Below are positions 1-9,173 of a stretch of DNA of 64,000 nucleotides, one piece after another. The stretch's first letter is position 1. Every line of letters begins with the position of its first letter. Position numbers and translations under genes: made by a program. This DNA is from Psychrobacter sp. WY6 (GTDB lineage: Bacteria; Pseudomonadota; Gammaproteobacteria; Pseudomonadales; Moraxellaceae), in assembly GCF_018448495.1 (NCBI RefSeq), contig NZ_CP049902.1, positions 1,364,001 through 1,428,000 on the forward strand, read 5' to 3'. The notes under the pieces were generated by a model. That model worked only from the letters and a program-made list of their open reading frames with translations. It ran no database searches and was not told where the DNA came from.

Positions 1-3000
1 CAGTTTAAGCTATTCGGGCAATCGATTGCCAATGCGTTATCTATTGCCAATACCCCTGAGAAATCAGATGAGCAAATGGCTAAGCTATTGGTGCAGCTAG
101 AAGAATTAGAAAGTCAGTTCGCTGATCCAGAGACCAATAGTGGCGATCAGTTTTTAGCCGATATCATCAGTAAACGTGAAGAGATTTACGAGACCTTCGA
201 AAATCATAAGCAGCAATTGCTCGATGCCCGTAACCGTAAAGCGCAAAACTTGGGTGATGGCGCGCTGCGAATGCTTGAGAGTATTAAAAAACGCACGCAA
301 AGTACTGGCGTCACAGGCTTTACAGAGGAAGAGGCGCTAAATACGTATTTTGCGGCTGATGGTCTGGTACAAAAAGTCCGTAACATCGCAAAAGAGCTGC
401 AAGCGATGGGCTTTAGTGTAAAAGCTGATGACATCGATGCCCGTCTAAAAGCCATCCAAATCGAGAGTTATAAGAGTCTAAAAGACAAGTCGGATTTGTT
501 TGAAGATGGCGGTCAGATTATTAAACTGGGCAAGCACCGTTTTTCGGTTAATACTCAGCCACTTGATTTGACTTTATTAAGCCGTCAGCAGTCAGATGGC
601 AACCGTGTTTTAAATCTACATCTAACGGGCACAGACTATTATGAAGTGCTTAATAACACTGAGCTGAACGCCTTGCGCCCGTATTGGGACATGAATATCG
701 CCTCTGAGTCCGATGCCGTTTACCGCGCCGAGTACTTGGCGTATAGCATTATTGAAAGTGCTAAAAATAGCCAAGATGGCTTGACCGAAGCACGTCTATA
801 TCAAGCATACGATGCAACTGTTATTACTCTAGACATTAATGGCGATATTGATAACGACAGCCCCTTGTCCAAACTGGTCAAAGCTTACGCCACCCCTCGC
901 TATCAGCTCGGCTATGACAAAGGCATTCATGACCATGATGCCACGCTATTATTGATGCAAATACTGCCGACTTTGCGCGAGGCAGGGTTGTTGATTTATA
1001 CCCCGCAAGTACGTGCCTTGGCGCAATTATTCTATTGGCAGCTCAATATCGTACAAGCGCTGGGCTTAGACAGCTTACGTCAGTTCGGTTATGACGCTTG
1101 GTTAAATGAGTCCGTGCTGACGCGCGCGAGCAACTGGACGGATAGAGCCGCGACCGCCGAGCAACTGCGCCGTGCATTGGGTAGTGATACCGCTAAGTCT
1201 CTATTGGTCGAAGATATGAGCCAAGTGATGCGTGACTTTGTCGCCGCTCATAATGATGACAGTCTTAGCGCTGATAACGGTGCTAGCATCGATAAAGGTA
1301 GTAGCGTTGATAACGGCGCTAATATCTTCAAACCAAGCTATGTCCAGCTTGCTTGCGAATATTTGGTTAGCGTGATGGGGCAGTCGGTTGAAACCAATGC
1401 AGGTGCATATAACACAATAAACTGGCAAACCAGCCAACAAGCGCAGCAGTTGTGTGAACAGCTAAGCCAAACGCTAAATAGTGCCTCAGGTAGCATGCAA
1501 GCGACGGCCAGTTTTGACCAACTACAGTCTTCAATTGGCAAGCTTGGCTTTCAACCCAAATCAGCCTATGAGCTATTGGCAACATGGTTCCATGCATTGC
1601 TTGATAAAACCTACGCTAGTACAGCATTGGCTAATGCAGCCGATGATTGCACCAATAAAGACGGCGAACTCAGTGAGGCACAGCTTGCTGAAATTGAAGA
1701 AAAAGACGCGTTACGTAAGCAGCAATTAGAAAGTGGCCGTCATTATGTGCCGGAGGCGATTGCAGTTTTACTTACTCAATTGAACGATGCCCAACGTGAA
1801 GCCTTGGTGCAACGATTGATTGATTCAGGTGCTAGCTTTGATAAAGGATTGGGTAGTAAAAAAATAGATAATCAAGGCGCAAGTGGAACACCGTCAGCTT
1901 TGTCATTTTCATCAGCCACCTCATCGACTCTGTCATCGATCACGTCATTGACCAGTATTAATAATCCGCTCAATCAAGTGCAAAGCTTTGAGCGTAGTAC
2001 GGGCAAGGTATCGCTTGAGATTCAGGTGAATAACTTGCTGGGTGAGCATGCGCGTATTCATCAGCAGACCTTAACCTTTGCCGTTGATGACTTCTTGAAT
2101 CGTCTGCATCATCATGATACCCAAGTCATCCCTGCCTATAGACGTTATCTGGCCATGCGCTCAGAGATATTACATGACTCAAAAGAGACGTTGCGACTGG
2201 ACGAGTTTATGCCACGTCCATTGTCTTCATTTGTGCGTAACCGTCTGATTAATGAGAGCTATCTGCCACTCATCGGTGACAACCTCGCCAAACAGATGGG
2301 CACGGTCGGTGAGGATAAGCGTACCGATTTGATGGGTATTCTCATGATGATATCGCCACCAGGGTATGGTAAAACCACCTTGATGGAGTACGTGGCGAAC
2401 CGTCTGGGCCTTATCTTTATGAAGATTAATTGTCCATCACTCGGTCATGATGTGACGTCTTTAGATCCCGAAAAAGCGCCCAATGCTACCGCACGAGAAG
2501 AGCTGAATAAAATCAACTTAGCTTTTGAGATGGGCAATAATGTCATGCTTTATCTCGATGATATTCAGCATACCCATGCGGAATTTTTACAGAAGTTTAT
2601 CTCACTCGGTGATGGTACGCGCCGTATCGATGGTGTTTGGCAAGGTAAAACCAAAACCTATGATATGCGTGGCAAAAAGTTCTGCGTGGTCATGGCAGGT
2701 AACCCATATACCGAGAGCGGCGAAGCCTTCAAAGTGCCAGACATGCTCGCCAACCGTGCCGATATCTACAACTTAGGTGATATCATGAGCGGCATGGAAG
2801 AAGTGTTTGCGCTCAGTTATATCGAAAACTCTCTAACTTCTAATACTGTCCTCGCGCCACTGGCCAACCGCGACCTAGCGGATGTCCATCGTCTCATCAA
2901 AATGGCGAAAGCGGACAATGCGAATCTTGCACAAGCCCAAAGCGGTGATTTGACGTATCCGTATAGTACCTCAGAGATTAATGAGATTGTCGCGATCTTG

Positions 3001-3627
3001 CGTCATATGTTTAGGGTGCAAGAGGTCATTCTAGACGTCAACCAAGCCTATATTGCCTCGGCCTCGCAAGATGACAAGTACCGCGTTGAGCCGATATTTA
3101 AGCTGCAAGGTAGTTATCGTAATATGAATAAAATGACCGAAAAGCTGTCGGCGGTCATGAATGAGAGTGAGCTAAATCAGCTGATAGATGATCACTATCT
3201 GGGCGAGTCACAGCTATTGACTCAAGGCGCAGAGAGTAACTTGCTCAAGCTTGGTGAGATGCGCGGTGTCTTGACCGAAGCAGAAATGCAGCGTTGGGCG
3301 CAAATCAAAGCCGACTTCTTGCGTAACAAAGCCATGGGCGGTGAAGATGGTGACACGGGCGCGCGTATCGTTGCCCAATTGGTCGATTTGGCCAGTGGCT
3401 TCAATGCCATCAGTAGCCAGTTTGAGACATACTTAACGAAAAATGATCCAGAACAAATCGCTCGCTTACGAGAAGCAGGGCAACAAGCGCAGCTCGATGC
3501 GCAGTTAAACGGCCAATTAGAAGCACAGAAAATCCTTGCCGATAGTGTCATTAATAATGCCAAAGTTGTCAGCGACAGTATCGATAATGGCTTTGAGAAA
3601 AGTCTGAATCAGCTGATGCAAATATAA
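1..3627 (+). CDS. Large AAA+ ATPase ('DNA repair ATPase'-like), 5' end outside window
   Basis: The frame is open from the first base, so the true start lies before the window; the first in-frame ATG at 76 is internal. About 1200 residues are visible. A single AAA+ module sits in the C-terminal half: Walker A PPGYGKTTL encoded near 2350-2380, and a Walker B-like VMLYLDDIQ near 2540-2570. Long helical, low-complexity segments precede it. Size and arrangement resemble the very large 'DNA repair ATPase' proteins annotated in Moraxellaceae; the cellular role is not established. The frame ends at 3627, but the coding signal continues in another frame to 3992, so the true C terminus is probably 120 residues longer. 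The family call is from memory of protein character, not a search. Confidence 0.7.
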   Translation, partial: QFKLFGQSIANALSIANTPEKSDEQMAKLLVQLEELESQFADPETNSGDQFLADIISKREEIYETFENHKQQLLDARNRKAQNLGDGALRMLESIKKRTQSTGVTGFTEEEALNTYFAADGLVQKVRNIAKELQAMGFSVKADDIDARLKAIQIESYKSLKDKSDLFEDGGQIIKLGKHRFSVNTQPLDLTLLSRQQSDGNRVLNLHLTGTDYYEVLNNTELNALRPYWDMNIASESDAVYRAEYLAYSIIESAKNSQDGLTEARLYQAYDATVITLDINGDIDNDSPLSKLVKAYATPRYQLGYDKGIHDHDATLLLMQILPTLREAGLLIYTPQVRALAQLFYWQLNIVQALGLDSLRQFGYDAWLNESVLTRASNWTDRAATAEQLRRALGSDTAKSLLVEDMSQVMRDFVAAHNDDSLSADNGASIDKGSSVDNGANIFKPSYVQLACEYLVSVMGQSVETNAGAYNTINWQTSQQAQQLCEQLSQTLNSASGSMQATASFDQLQSSIGKLGFQPKSAYELLATWFHALLDKTYASTALANAADDCTNKDGELSEAQLAEIEEKDALRKQQLESGRHYVPEAIAVLLTQLNDAQREALVQRLIDSGASFDKGLGSKKIDNQGASGTPSALSFSSATSSTLSSITSLTSINNPLNQVQSFERSTGKVSLEIQVNNLLGEHARIHQQTLTFAVDDFLNRLHHHDTQVIPAYRRYLAMRSEILHDSKETLRLDEFMPRPLSSFVRNRLINESYLPLIGDNLAKQMGTVGEDKRTDLMGILMMISPPGYGKTTLMEYVANRLGLIFMKINCPSLGHDVTSLDPEKAPNATAREELNKINLAFEMGNNVMLYLDDIQHTHAEFLQKFISLGDGTRRIDGVWQGKTKTYDMRGKKFCVVMAGNPYTESGEAFKVPDMLANRADIYNLGDIMSGMEEVFALSYIENSLTSNTVLAPLANRDLADVHRLIKMAKADNANLAQAQSGDLTYPYSTSEINEIVAILRHMFRVQEVILDVNQAYIASASQDDKYRVEPIFKLQGSYRNMNKMTEKLSAVMNESELNQLIDDHYLGESQLLTQGAESNLLKLGEMRGVLTEAEMQRWAQIKADFLRNKAMGGEDGDTGARIVAQLVDLASGFNAISSQFETYLTKNDPEQIARLREAGQQAQLDAQLNGQLEAQKILADSVINNAKVVSDSIDNGFEKSLNQLMQI

Positions 3628-3992
3628 AGCATGATCACAATGCTGAAAAGGCAGAAGGCGAGTATCTCAAGCAAAACCAAGAGGTGCAAAAAGCACTGAT
3701 GGTGCAGCTGGTCAACGCCGTTGAACAACTGGCACAGAAAATGGCGGATAGCCTGTCTAATAGTTTAACTGAAAGCCTGATTAAAAATGAAGAGCATCAA
3801 ACCGTAGATAGCGATGCGCCTGATATCACTCAGCAGACCGCGCTTATAGCAAACGCATTAAAAGAAGCGCTTGCACCGCTGACGATGCGTATGGATGAGA
3901 AATTACTTATTGATAGCAGTACCGATCAATCAGGCAAGCTCATCGTTAATAGTCTCAACAGACTTAATAAAATCTTTGATGATTATGACTAA
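3628..3992 (+). pseudogene. C-terminal tail of the AAA ATPase in a shifted frame
   Basis: Directly after the stop at 3625-3627 the next frame is open, reading IKHDHNAEKAEGEYLKQ and on through a hydrophilic helical segment to FDDYD at 3992. It joins smoothly to the end of the upstream frame if one base is missing near 3622-3627. The GTG at 3684 could start a separate 102-residue protein, but no ribosome binding site is seen there and the composition matches the upstream protein. Most likely this is the real C terminus cut off by an indel. Confidence 0.6.
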
Positions 3993-4304
3993 TTACTACT
4001 GATTAATAGCTGACGATTAGTCACTACTGGTTAACAGCTATGATTGATGGCTAACGATTAAGCGTTAATGCTTAATTATTAACGCTCATGAGCCATGCTG
4101 ATGACTTGCACTTATGAACATCACTTATGAATAGCACTATAAATAGGGCTTATGATTAAGAGACAGTGGTAATATAGTCGGCAACAGCTACTTTGGATAC
4201 AATGACGGCGAGTAAAGTTGCTACAAACAGTAGGTTGAGCAAGCCTAACACCGTATCCGATGATAGTGAATCGACTATAGATTAAACAAACCAATGAGAA
4301 AGTT
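3993..4304. other. Intergenic stretch between AAA ATPase and DUF2256 pair
   Basis: This gap holds AT-rich imperfect repeats around GATTAATAGCTGACGATTAG (3995-4060), a weak hairpin GCGTTAAT/ATTAACGC near 4063-4087 and the MITE at 4173-4279. No gene is seen. Confidence 0.5.
4173..4279. mobile_element. MITE, ~107 bp, TATAGTCG ends (copy 1)
   Basis: The element begins TATAGTCG and ends CGACTATA, with TA at both outer edges as expected for a TA target duplication. Inside, GGATAC and GTATCC form an inner inverted pair around AACACCGTA. It has no coding capacity. A second copy of the same length and plan lies at 54341-54448. The ends resemble the IS630 ends in this window (TAGTCAGTTC), so mobilisation by an IS630/Tc1-like transposase is likely but inferred. 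Confidence 0.7.
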
Positions 4305-4481
4305 ATGGCGCACAAAAAGAAGAACGTCCGCAAAAAACTCTGCCCTGTCTGCGAGCGCGAGTTTAGTTGGACTAAGAAGCTGGATAAAAACTGGGAGAGC
4401 ATGGTCTATTGCTCCGACCAATGCCGACGGGTGAAAAGTATGAAGGGCTGGATCATCAAAAAGAAGCTAGGTAGGCAGTAA
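4305..4481 (+). CDS. DUF2256 zinc-ribbon-like mini-protein (copy 1)
   Basis: A 58-residue basic protein starting [16 protein letters not shown]. It carries CPVC near residues 13-16 and YCSDQC near 35-40, a four-cysteine zinc-ribbon pattern, with conserved aromatic positions between (FSW and KNWE). This is the full usual size of DUF2256 proteins, whose function is unknown; they are often encoded near photolyase or cryptochrome genes, though here the photolyase gene is 32 kb away. A paralogue follows after 44 bases, so the pair is probably co-transcribed. Its start lies 25 bases past the MITE end, so the MITE forms part of the upstream region. Confidence 0.85.
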   Translation: MAHKKKNVRKKLCPVCEREFSWTKKLDKNWESMVYCSDQCRRVKSMKGWIIKKKLGRQ

Positions 4482-4525
4482 ACGTTAACCATAGATATGA
4501 GACATACGGAACAAGGGAGCAGACG

Positions 4526-4672
4526 ATGGCACATAAAAAGGTAAACCTACCGCAAAAAACCTGCCCCGTCTGTCAGCGCCCGTTTACGTGGCGTAAAAAA
4601 TGGGAGAAGGATTGGGAGCAGGTGATTTATTGTTCGGAGCGGTGTCGGCGGGGTAAGGGTAAAGTAGAATAA
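4526..4672 (+). CDS. DUF2256 zinc-ribbon-like mini-protein (copy 2)
   Basis: A 48-residue protein starting [16 protein letters not shown], with the same CPVC and YCSERC cysteine pairs and the same central FTW and KDWE motifs as the upstream copy. GGGAGCAG upstream of ATG 4526 is a plausible ribosome binding site. The two copies share the motif skeleton but differ at many positions, so this is an old duplication rather than a recent one. Function unknown; binding of one zinc ion is inferred from the cysteines. Confidence 0.85.
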   Translation: MAHKKVNLPQKTCPVCQRPFTWRKKWEKDWEQVIYCSERCRRGKGKVE

Positions 4673-4712
4673 ACAGAACATTGAACAATTTTAATATACA
4701 TCAGGGACGAGT

Positions 4713-6527
4713 ATGCATCTATCAAATATAAAGTTATGGAATTATCGTAAATTTGGTTCAAAAACTTTTGAACTTTCTAAGCCAAGTCTCAATCTTGAAT
4801 TTACCAAAGGGCTTAATGTTATTATTGGTGAAAATGATTCAGGTAAGACTGCAATTGTCGATGCTATTAAACTGGTCTTAAAAACGCACAGTTATGATTA
4901 CATTCGAGTGGAAGATGAAGATTTTTTCCAAGACTCTTTAAGATTCAGGATTGAGCTTAAGTTTTCAAATTTATTAGACGAAGAAGCTGCACATTTCACA
5001 GAGTGGTTGGGTTGGGATACAGACAATGGTGGAAAAGTAACTCCGTATCTAAAACTTATATATGACGTTCGCCGAATAAAAGAGAGAGTGCTACCTTCTG
5101 ATGTTAGAGCAGGCGCAGATGATGAGGGTTATCCATTAACAGCCGAAGCAAGAGATTACTTGAAAGCTACTTATTTAAAACCATTGAGAGACGCTAAAAA
5201 CGAGTTAGTAGCAAAGAGAAACTCCCGATTAGCTCAAGTCCTTTTAGGAGATGTGGCATTTAAAGGAAAAGAAGACAACCATGAATTACTCAGTTTGTTC
5301 AAACAACTTAACAGTAGTATGACTGAATATTTTGAAGGTAATTTGCAAGTCAATAGTCCTGTGCCCACTAGTAGTTCAACAGTTCCGCAAGATGGTAAAA
5401 AAATAAAAGACAATATCGATAAGTATGTACAGAACTTTTACGGTGCACATGCTGAAACCGAGTTTTTCGCAAGTGAGAATACTTTAAAAAGCATTCTCGA
5501 AAAATTGACCCTTGGGCTTAAAAATGAAATTAATCTTGGTTTAGGAACGCTAAATCGTCTATTTATGGCGACTGAATTATTACATTTGAATAAGCAAAAC
5601 TGGACAGGTTTACGTCTTGGTTTGATTGAGGAATTAGAAGCTCATCTTCATCCTCAGGCTCAAATGCAAGTAGTAGAATACTTACAGAAACAAGATGATA
5701 TTCAACTGATTCTTACTTCTCATAGTCCTAATTTAGTATCTAAACTCAAATTGCAAAATCTTATTGTTTGTTATGGCGGAAACGCTTTTCCTATGGGAAG
5801 TAATCACACTAAGCTCGAAAAAGATAATTATAAATTTTTAGAGAAGTTTCTAGATACAACAAAAGCTAATTTATTTTTTGCAAAAGGAGTTATTTTTGTT
5901 GAAGGTTGGTCTGAGGAAATATTACTACCTAGCCTTGCTAAGCTTATAGGTATAGACCTAACAGCGCAGGGTATTTCAATTGTTAATATTGGGAATATCG
6001 GTTTTGAACACTATATTCGTATATATTTACGCGAAAATGAACCACATATGAAAATACCTGTTGCCGTGGTTACTGATCTTGATATACAGGTCTATGAAAG
6101 AACTGAAAATAATTTTAATAAATTAGATGAAAAATTGATCGAGTCTCAGATTATAACTAAAAAGACCGAAATGGAAGATAAGAATAGAAATAATATTAAA
6201 TATTTCATTGCACCATCATGGACTCTAGAATATTCGTTATTGAAATCGACAACCTTAAAGAAAGAGTTTAAACAAACGCTGAAAGATTCCCACACAAAAA
6301 CTAATTGGGATAATGACTATGAATTAGAGCTTGCAAGAAAGCTTATTAATGGTGGACTGCATAAAACAGATGTTGCTTGTAGATTAGCTAGTGTAATAGA
6401 TGAAGATTTGGATAAAATCGAAAGTGAACGTGAAATTGAACTAGATCAAAACGATGATTACATAGGATATTTACTTGATGCCATCCGCTATGTAGCAGGA
6501 GTAAGCGATAATGCTGATAACGGATGA
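4713..6527 (+). CDS. gajA: Gabija GajA-like OLD-family ATPase/TOPRIM endonuclease
   Basis: A 604-residue protein. The N-terminal ABC-type ATPase has Walker A GENDSGKT at residues 39-46, a Walker B-type LIEELEAHLHP at 304-314 and a distal histidine in LTSHSP shortly after. A TOPRIM nuclease domain follows: glutamate in VIFVEGWSEE near residue 397 and the DxD of VVTDLD at 455-457. OLD-family nucleases with this layout that overlap a UvrD-like helicase gene are the GajA subunit of Gabija anti-phage systems, where GajA is a sequence-specific nickase restrained by nucleotides. The next gene starts inside its 3' end (17-base overlap) and is UvrD-like, supporting the call. The gene is intact and more AT-rich than its chromosomal neighbours, which fits horizontal acquisition. 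Confidence 0.85.
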   Translation: MHLSNIKLWNYRKFGSKTFELSKPSLNLEFTKGLNVIIGENDSGKTAIVDAIKLVLKTHSYDYIRVEDEDFFQDSLRFRIELKFSNLLDEEAAHFTEWLGWDTDNGGKVTPYLKLIYDVRRIKERVLPSDVRAGADDEGYPLTAEARDYLKATYLKPLRDAKNELVAKRNSRLAQVLLGDVAFKGKEDNHELLSLFKQLNSSMTEYFEGNLQVNSPVPTSSSTVPQDGKKIKDNIDKYVQNFYGAHAETEFFASENTLKSILEKLTLGLKNEINLGLGTLNRLFMATELLHLNKQNWTGLRLGLIEELEAHLHPQAQMQVVEYLQKQDDIQLILTSHSPNLVSKLKLQNLIVCYGGNAFPMGSNHTKLEKDNYKFLEKFLDTTKANLFFAKGVIFVEGWSEEILLPSLAKLIGIDLTAQGISIVNIGNIGFEHYIRIYLRENEPHMKIPVAVVTDLDIQVYERTENNFNKLDEKLIESQIITKKTEMEDKNRNNIKYFIAPSWTLEYSLLKSTTLKKEFKQTLKDSHTKTNWDNDYELELARKLINGGLHKTDVACRLASVIDEDLDKIESEREIELDQNDDYIGYLLDAIRYVAGVSDNADNG

Positions 6528-6903
6528 AGATATAAATTACGCAGAAAAGCTATTACTAGTAGATGGTCAGTCTTTCGATGAAGAACGTAGAGACTTTATC
6601 AAAAATATGCAAACGATAGACTTGCAAGCAGTCCCTGGAAGTGGGAAAACAACTGCATTACTAGCTAAGTTAGTAATACTAGAAACTAAGTTACCGCTTG
6701 AAGGTGGTGTTGGTATATTGGTGTTGTCCCATACAAATGCTGCTATTGATGAAATTAAACATCGAATTCAAAGCTATTGTCCAAAATTATTCGCTTACCC
6801 TAATTTCATAGGTACGATCCAAAGTTTTGTGGATACGTTTTTAGCAATTCCTTATTATAGTAATATATTTAAAAGAAAAATAAGTAGATTAGACAATGAG
6901 ATA

Positions 6904-7812
6904 TAGTCAGTTCACAATAAAATAAATACAGCCCATATCCTGAAATAGCTTAGGCAGATTATTCTCCATCCACCCTTGGCGTAGAAACTTAGCTTGAGCC
7001 CATTTCTTTTCAATGGGGTTTAGATCAGGACTGTAGGGTGGCAGCCATAGAATACGATGACCGTGCCTGTTCAGTAGTTTTTGAATACGCTTGCTCTTAT
7101 GAAAGCGGGCATTATCCATAACGATCACGCATTTAGTCTTGAGACTTGGAATTAGCGTGAACTTGCACCAGTCATAAAATATATGGCTGTTGATATTTTG
7201 TTCAAAGTAATCAAGCGCAAACAGCATCTTTTTATACAAAGCACCGATGACATTAGTGCGCTTTTTTGCTTGCCAGTTGAAGCTGTCGATACAGGGTTTG
7301 CCTATCGGTGAGTATCCGTAAGGTCTTATAGTTTCAGCCTCAAAGCCGCTTTCATCCATATACACAATGGGATAGCCTTGCTGTGTAAAGCTATCAAGCT
7401 TACTCTGATACGACGCTCTTTTTCAGGCAGGCTTTTGGATGCTCTAAGGTCTTTTTTTTGACTGATACCTAGGCGTTTTAAAGCATTGTGCATGCCGGTC
7501 TTACTACAGTTGAATCGCCTAGCTCGCTCATATAAATAGTCATCTGGATGTTGTTCAACGTCTTTTAAGAGTGCTTCATTCGGTATTTTAGTCGGTGGTT
7601 TATTCCGGGTTTGTTTGATACTTGAATCTTTGAGCCAGCGCTGTAATGCGGTTTTGCTAATATTATAAAAGTACAAGCCTGACGGATACTCATGTCTTTG
7701 TTTTTGACACTTTTAATCACTTGTGCTCGAAAATCTGCTGAATAGGTCATTTGTTATTCTGCCATTTCGCTTGTTTTAAAACGATTGTATCTTATTTAAA
7801 AAGAACTGACTA
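6904..7812 (-). mobile_element. IS630-family element, copy 1 (909 bp)
   Basis: Both ends carry the perfect 10-bp inverted repeat TAGTCAGTTC (6904-6913 and complement of 7803-7812), flanked by a TA duplication at 6902-6903 and 7813-7814. It is inserted in gajB; its transposase runs opposite to gajB. The ends are intact while its transposase is damaged. Confidence 0.9.
6907..7750 (-). pseudogene. IS630-family transposase (copy 1, degenerate)
   Basis: The N-terminal helix-turn-helix part begins at 7750 (MTYSADFRAQVIKSV), shifts frame near 7670, continues to GISQKK near 7450, then needs two more shifts to reach the C-terminal catalytic part. That part (7365-6907) has the DDE residues in YMDESGF, VMDNARFH and PYSPDLNPIEKKWA. 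IS630 transposases cut at TA dinucleotides. The shift at the A8 run near 7450-7460 is shared with copy 2 and may be natural; the shifts near 7670 and 7425 are specific to this copy and should inactivate it, unless they are sequencing errors. Confidence 0.8.
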
Positions 7813-8248
7813 TATATGAAGAGTTTGCTTTAAGAAGATATTCCAAACTAAAAAATATAAATTATAGTACTTTTAATTGGTTAAAGAGAAAGAATGATCC
7901 GGAGAAATATTTTTAAATCTTAGGTTTGATAAAGATTTAAATTTAGTTGAAGGTTTGCATGGAAATGTATGTCTACAAAATAAGAATGAAAAAAGTTCCC
8001 AATCTTATCTGTGCCTTAGAGATATTAAAATAGATATTCTTAGGTCAGGCTGTTTGCATTTTGATGATGCCTACATAATTGCAGAAGACGCAATTATGTC
8101 GACTGGAATATTAGAAATACTCCAAAAGCGCTTTCCTTTCGTCTTTGTTGATGAAATGCAGGATATGGGACAACACCAATACGAGCTAATAGAGAAATTA
8201 TTTCATCGAAATAATTGTGACTGTATCTTACAGAGAGTTGGAGACATA
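7813..8248 (+). other. Middle fragment of gajB between the two insertions
   Basis: This 430-base stretch contains the helicase middle part. It opens with YEEFALRRYSK, hits a frameshift near 7911 where a T run is probably one base short, and continues through LCLRDIKIDILRSG to the Walker B-like aspartate-glutamate pair in VDEMQDMG, ending at GDI before the second insertion. Confidence 0.7.
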
Positions 8249-9173
8249 TAGTCAGTTCAAAACAAAAGTGTTATGTCTAGGACAAACATCATAAAATAAT
8301 TTGGATAAGTCATTTTCCATCCACCCTTGGCGTAGAAACTTCACTTGAGCCCATTTTTTCTCAATAGGGTTCAAGTCTGGGCTGTACGGCGGCAGCCATA
8401 GGATACGATGACCATGCCTGTTCAGTAATTTTTGGATACGTCTACTTTTATGAAACCGAGCGTTATCCATGACAATCACGCATTTGGTTTTAAGGCTTGG
8501 GATTAGGGTGTGTTTGCACCAATCGTAGAATATGCCGCTGTTAATGTTGTGTTCAAAGTAATCCAGTGCAAATAGCATCTTTTCATATAGAGCCCCAATG
8601 ACGTTGGTTCGCTTTTTACCTTGCCAGTTGTAGCTGTCGATACAGGGTTTGCCTATCGGTGCATAACCATGAGGACGAATGGTCTGGCTTTCAAAACCGC
8701 TTTCGTCCATATACACAATGGGATAACCTTGCTGTTTAAAGTTATCAAGCTTACTCTGATACGCCGCTCTTTTTATTGGACATGCTTTTGGATGCTCTAA
8801 GGTCTTTTTTTTGACTGATGCCTAGGCGTTTTAAAGCCTCACAAATGGCTGGGGCAGTACAGTTGAACCGTCTTGCTCTCTCATAGTGATAGTCATCAGG
8901 GTAACGCTCAACGTCTTTGCGTAGTGCATCATCCGGTATTTTTGATGGCGTAACATTGCGAGTGCTCTTACTATGCAGCCGTTTCTTCCACTTTTGAATA
9001 GTGGTTGGACTAATGTCATAAAAAGAGGCTGCCTCGGCAAAGGTCATGCCATCTGCTAAGCTTTTAAGAACTTGTTTGCGATAATCTAGTGAGTAAGTCA
9101 TGATAATTGAGTATATCTGTTGAGATGTTTTATCTTATAACATTTTATACTTAATGCACTATAAATCAAGCTA
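8249..9173 (-). mobile_element. IS630-family element, copy 2 (925 bp)
   Basis: The left end is TAGTCAGTTC directly after a TA (8247-8248). The right boundary at 9173 is set by the resumption of the gajB frame at TAC 9176 and a TA at 9174-9175. The right end (read inward TAGCTTGATT) barely matches the left inverted repeat, so it looks eroded or replaced. It has the same orientation as copy 1, but the transposases differ at many positions, so these are separate insertions of related elements. Confidence 0.8.
8252..9101 (-). CDS. IS630-family transposase (copy 2), two frames
   Basis: The first frame (9101-8751) has the helix-turn-helix domain from MTYSLDYRKQVLKS to GISQKK. The second (to 8252) has the catalytic domain with YMDESGF, VMDNARFH and PYSPDLNPIEKKWA. 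They join by a +1 step at an A8-G run near 8805-8815, giving the family-typical stretch KKTLEHPKACPIKRAAYQ. Copy 1 has the same A8 run and the same relation between frames, so this may be programmed frameshifting rather than damage; an extra base in both copies is the alternative. No other lesion is seen, so this transposase could be active although the right end of its element is poor. Confidence 0.75.

Noticed and set aside
4713..6527. OLD nuclease as part of another two-gene defence type (for example PARIS or Septu)
   Set aside because: The overlapping partner is a UvrD-like helicase, which points to Gabija; no second ATPase or HNH partner lies next to it.
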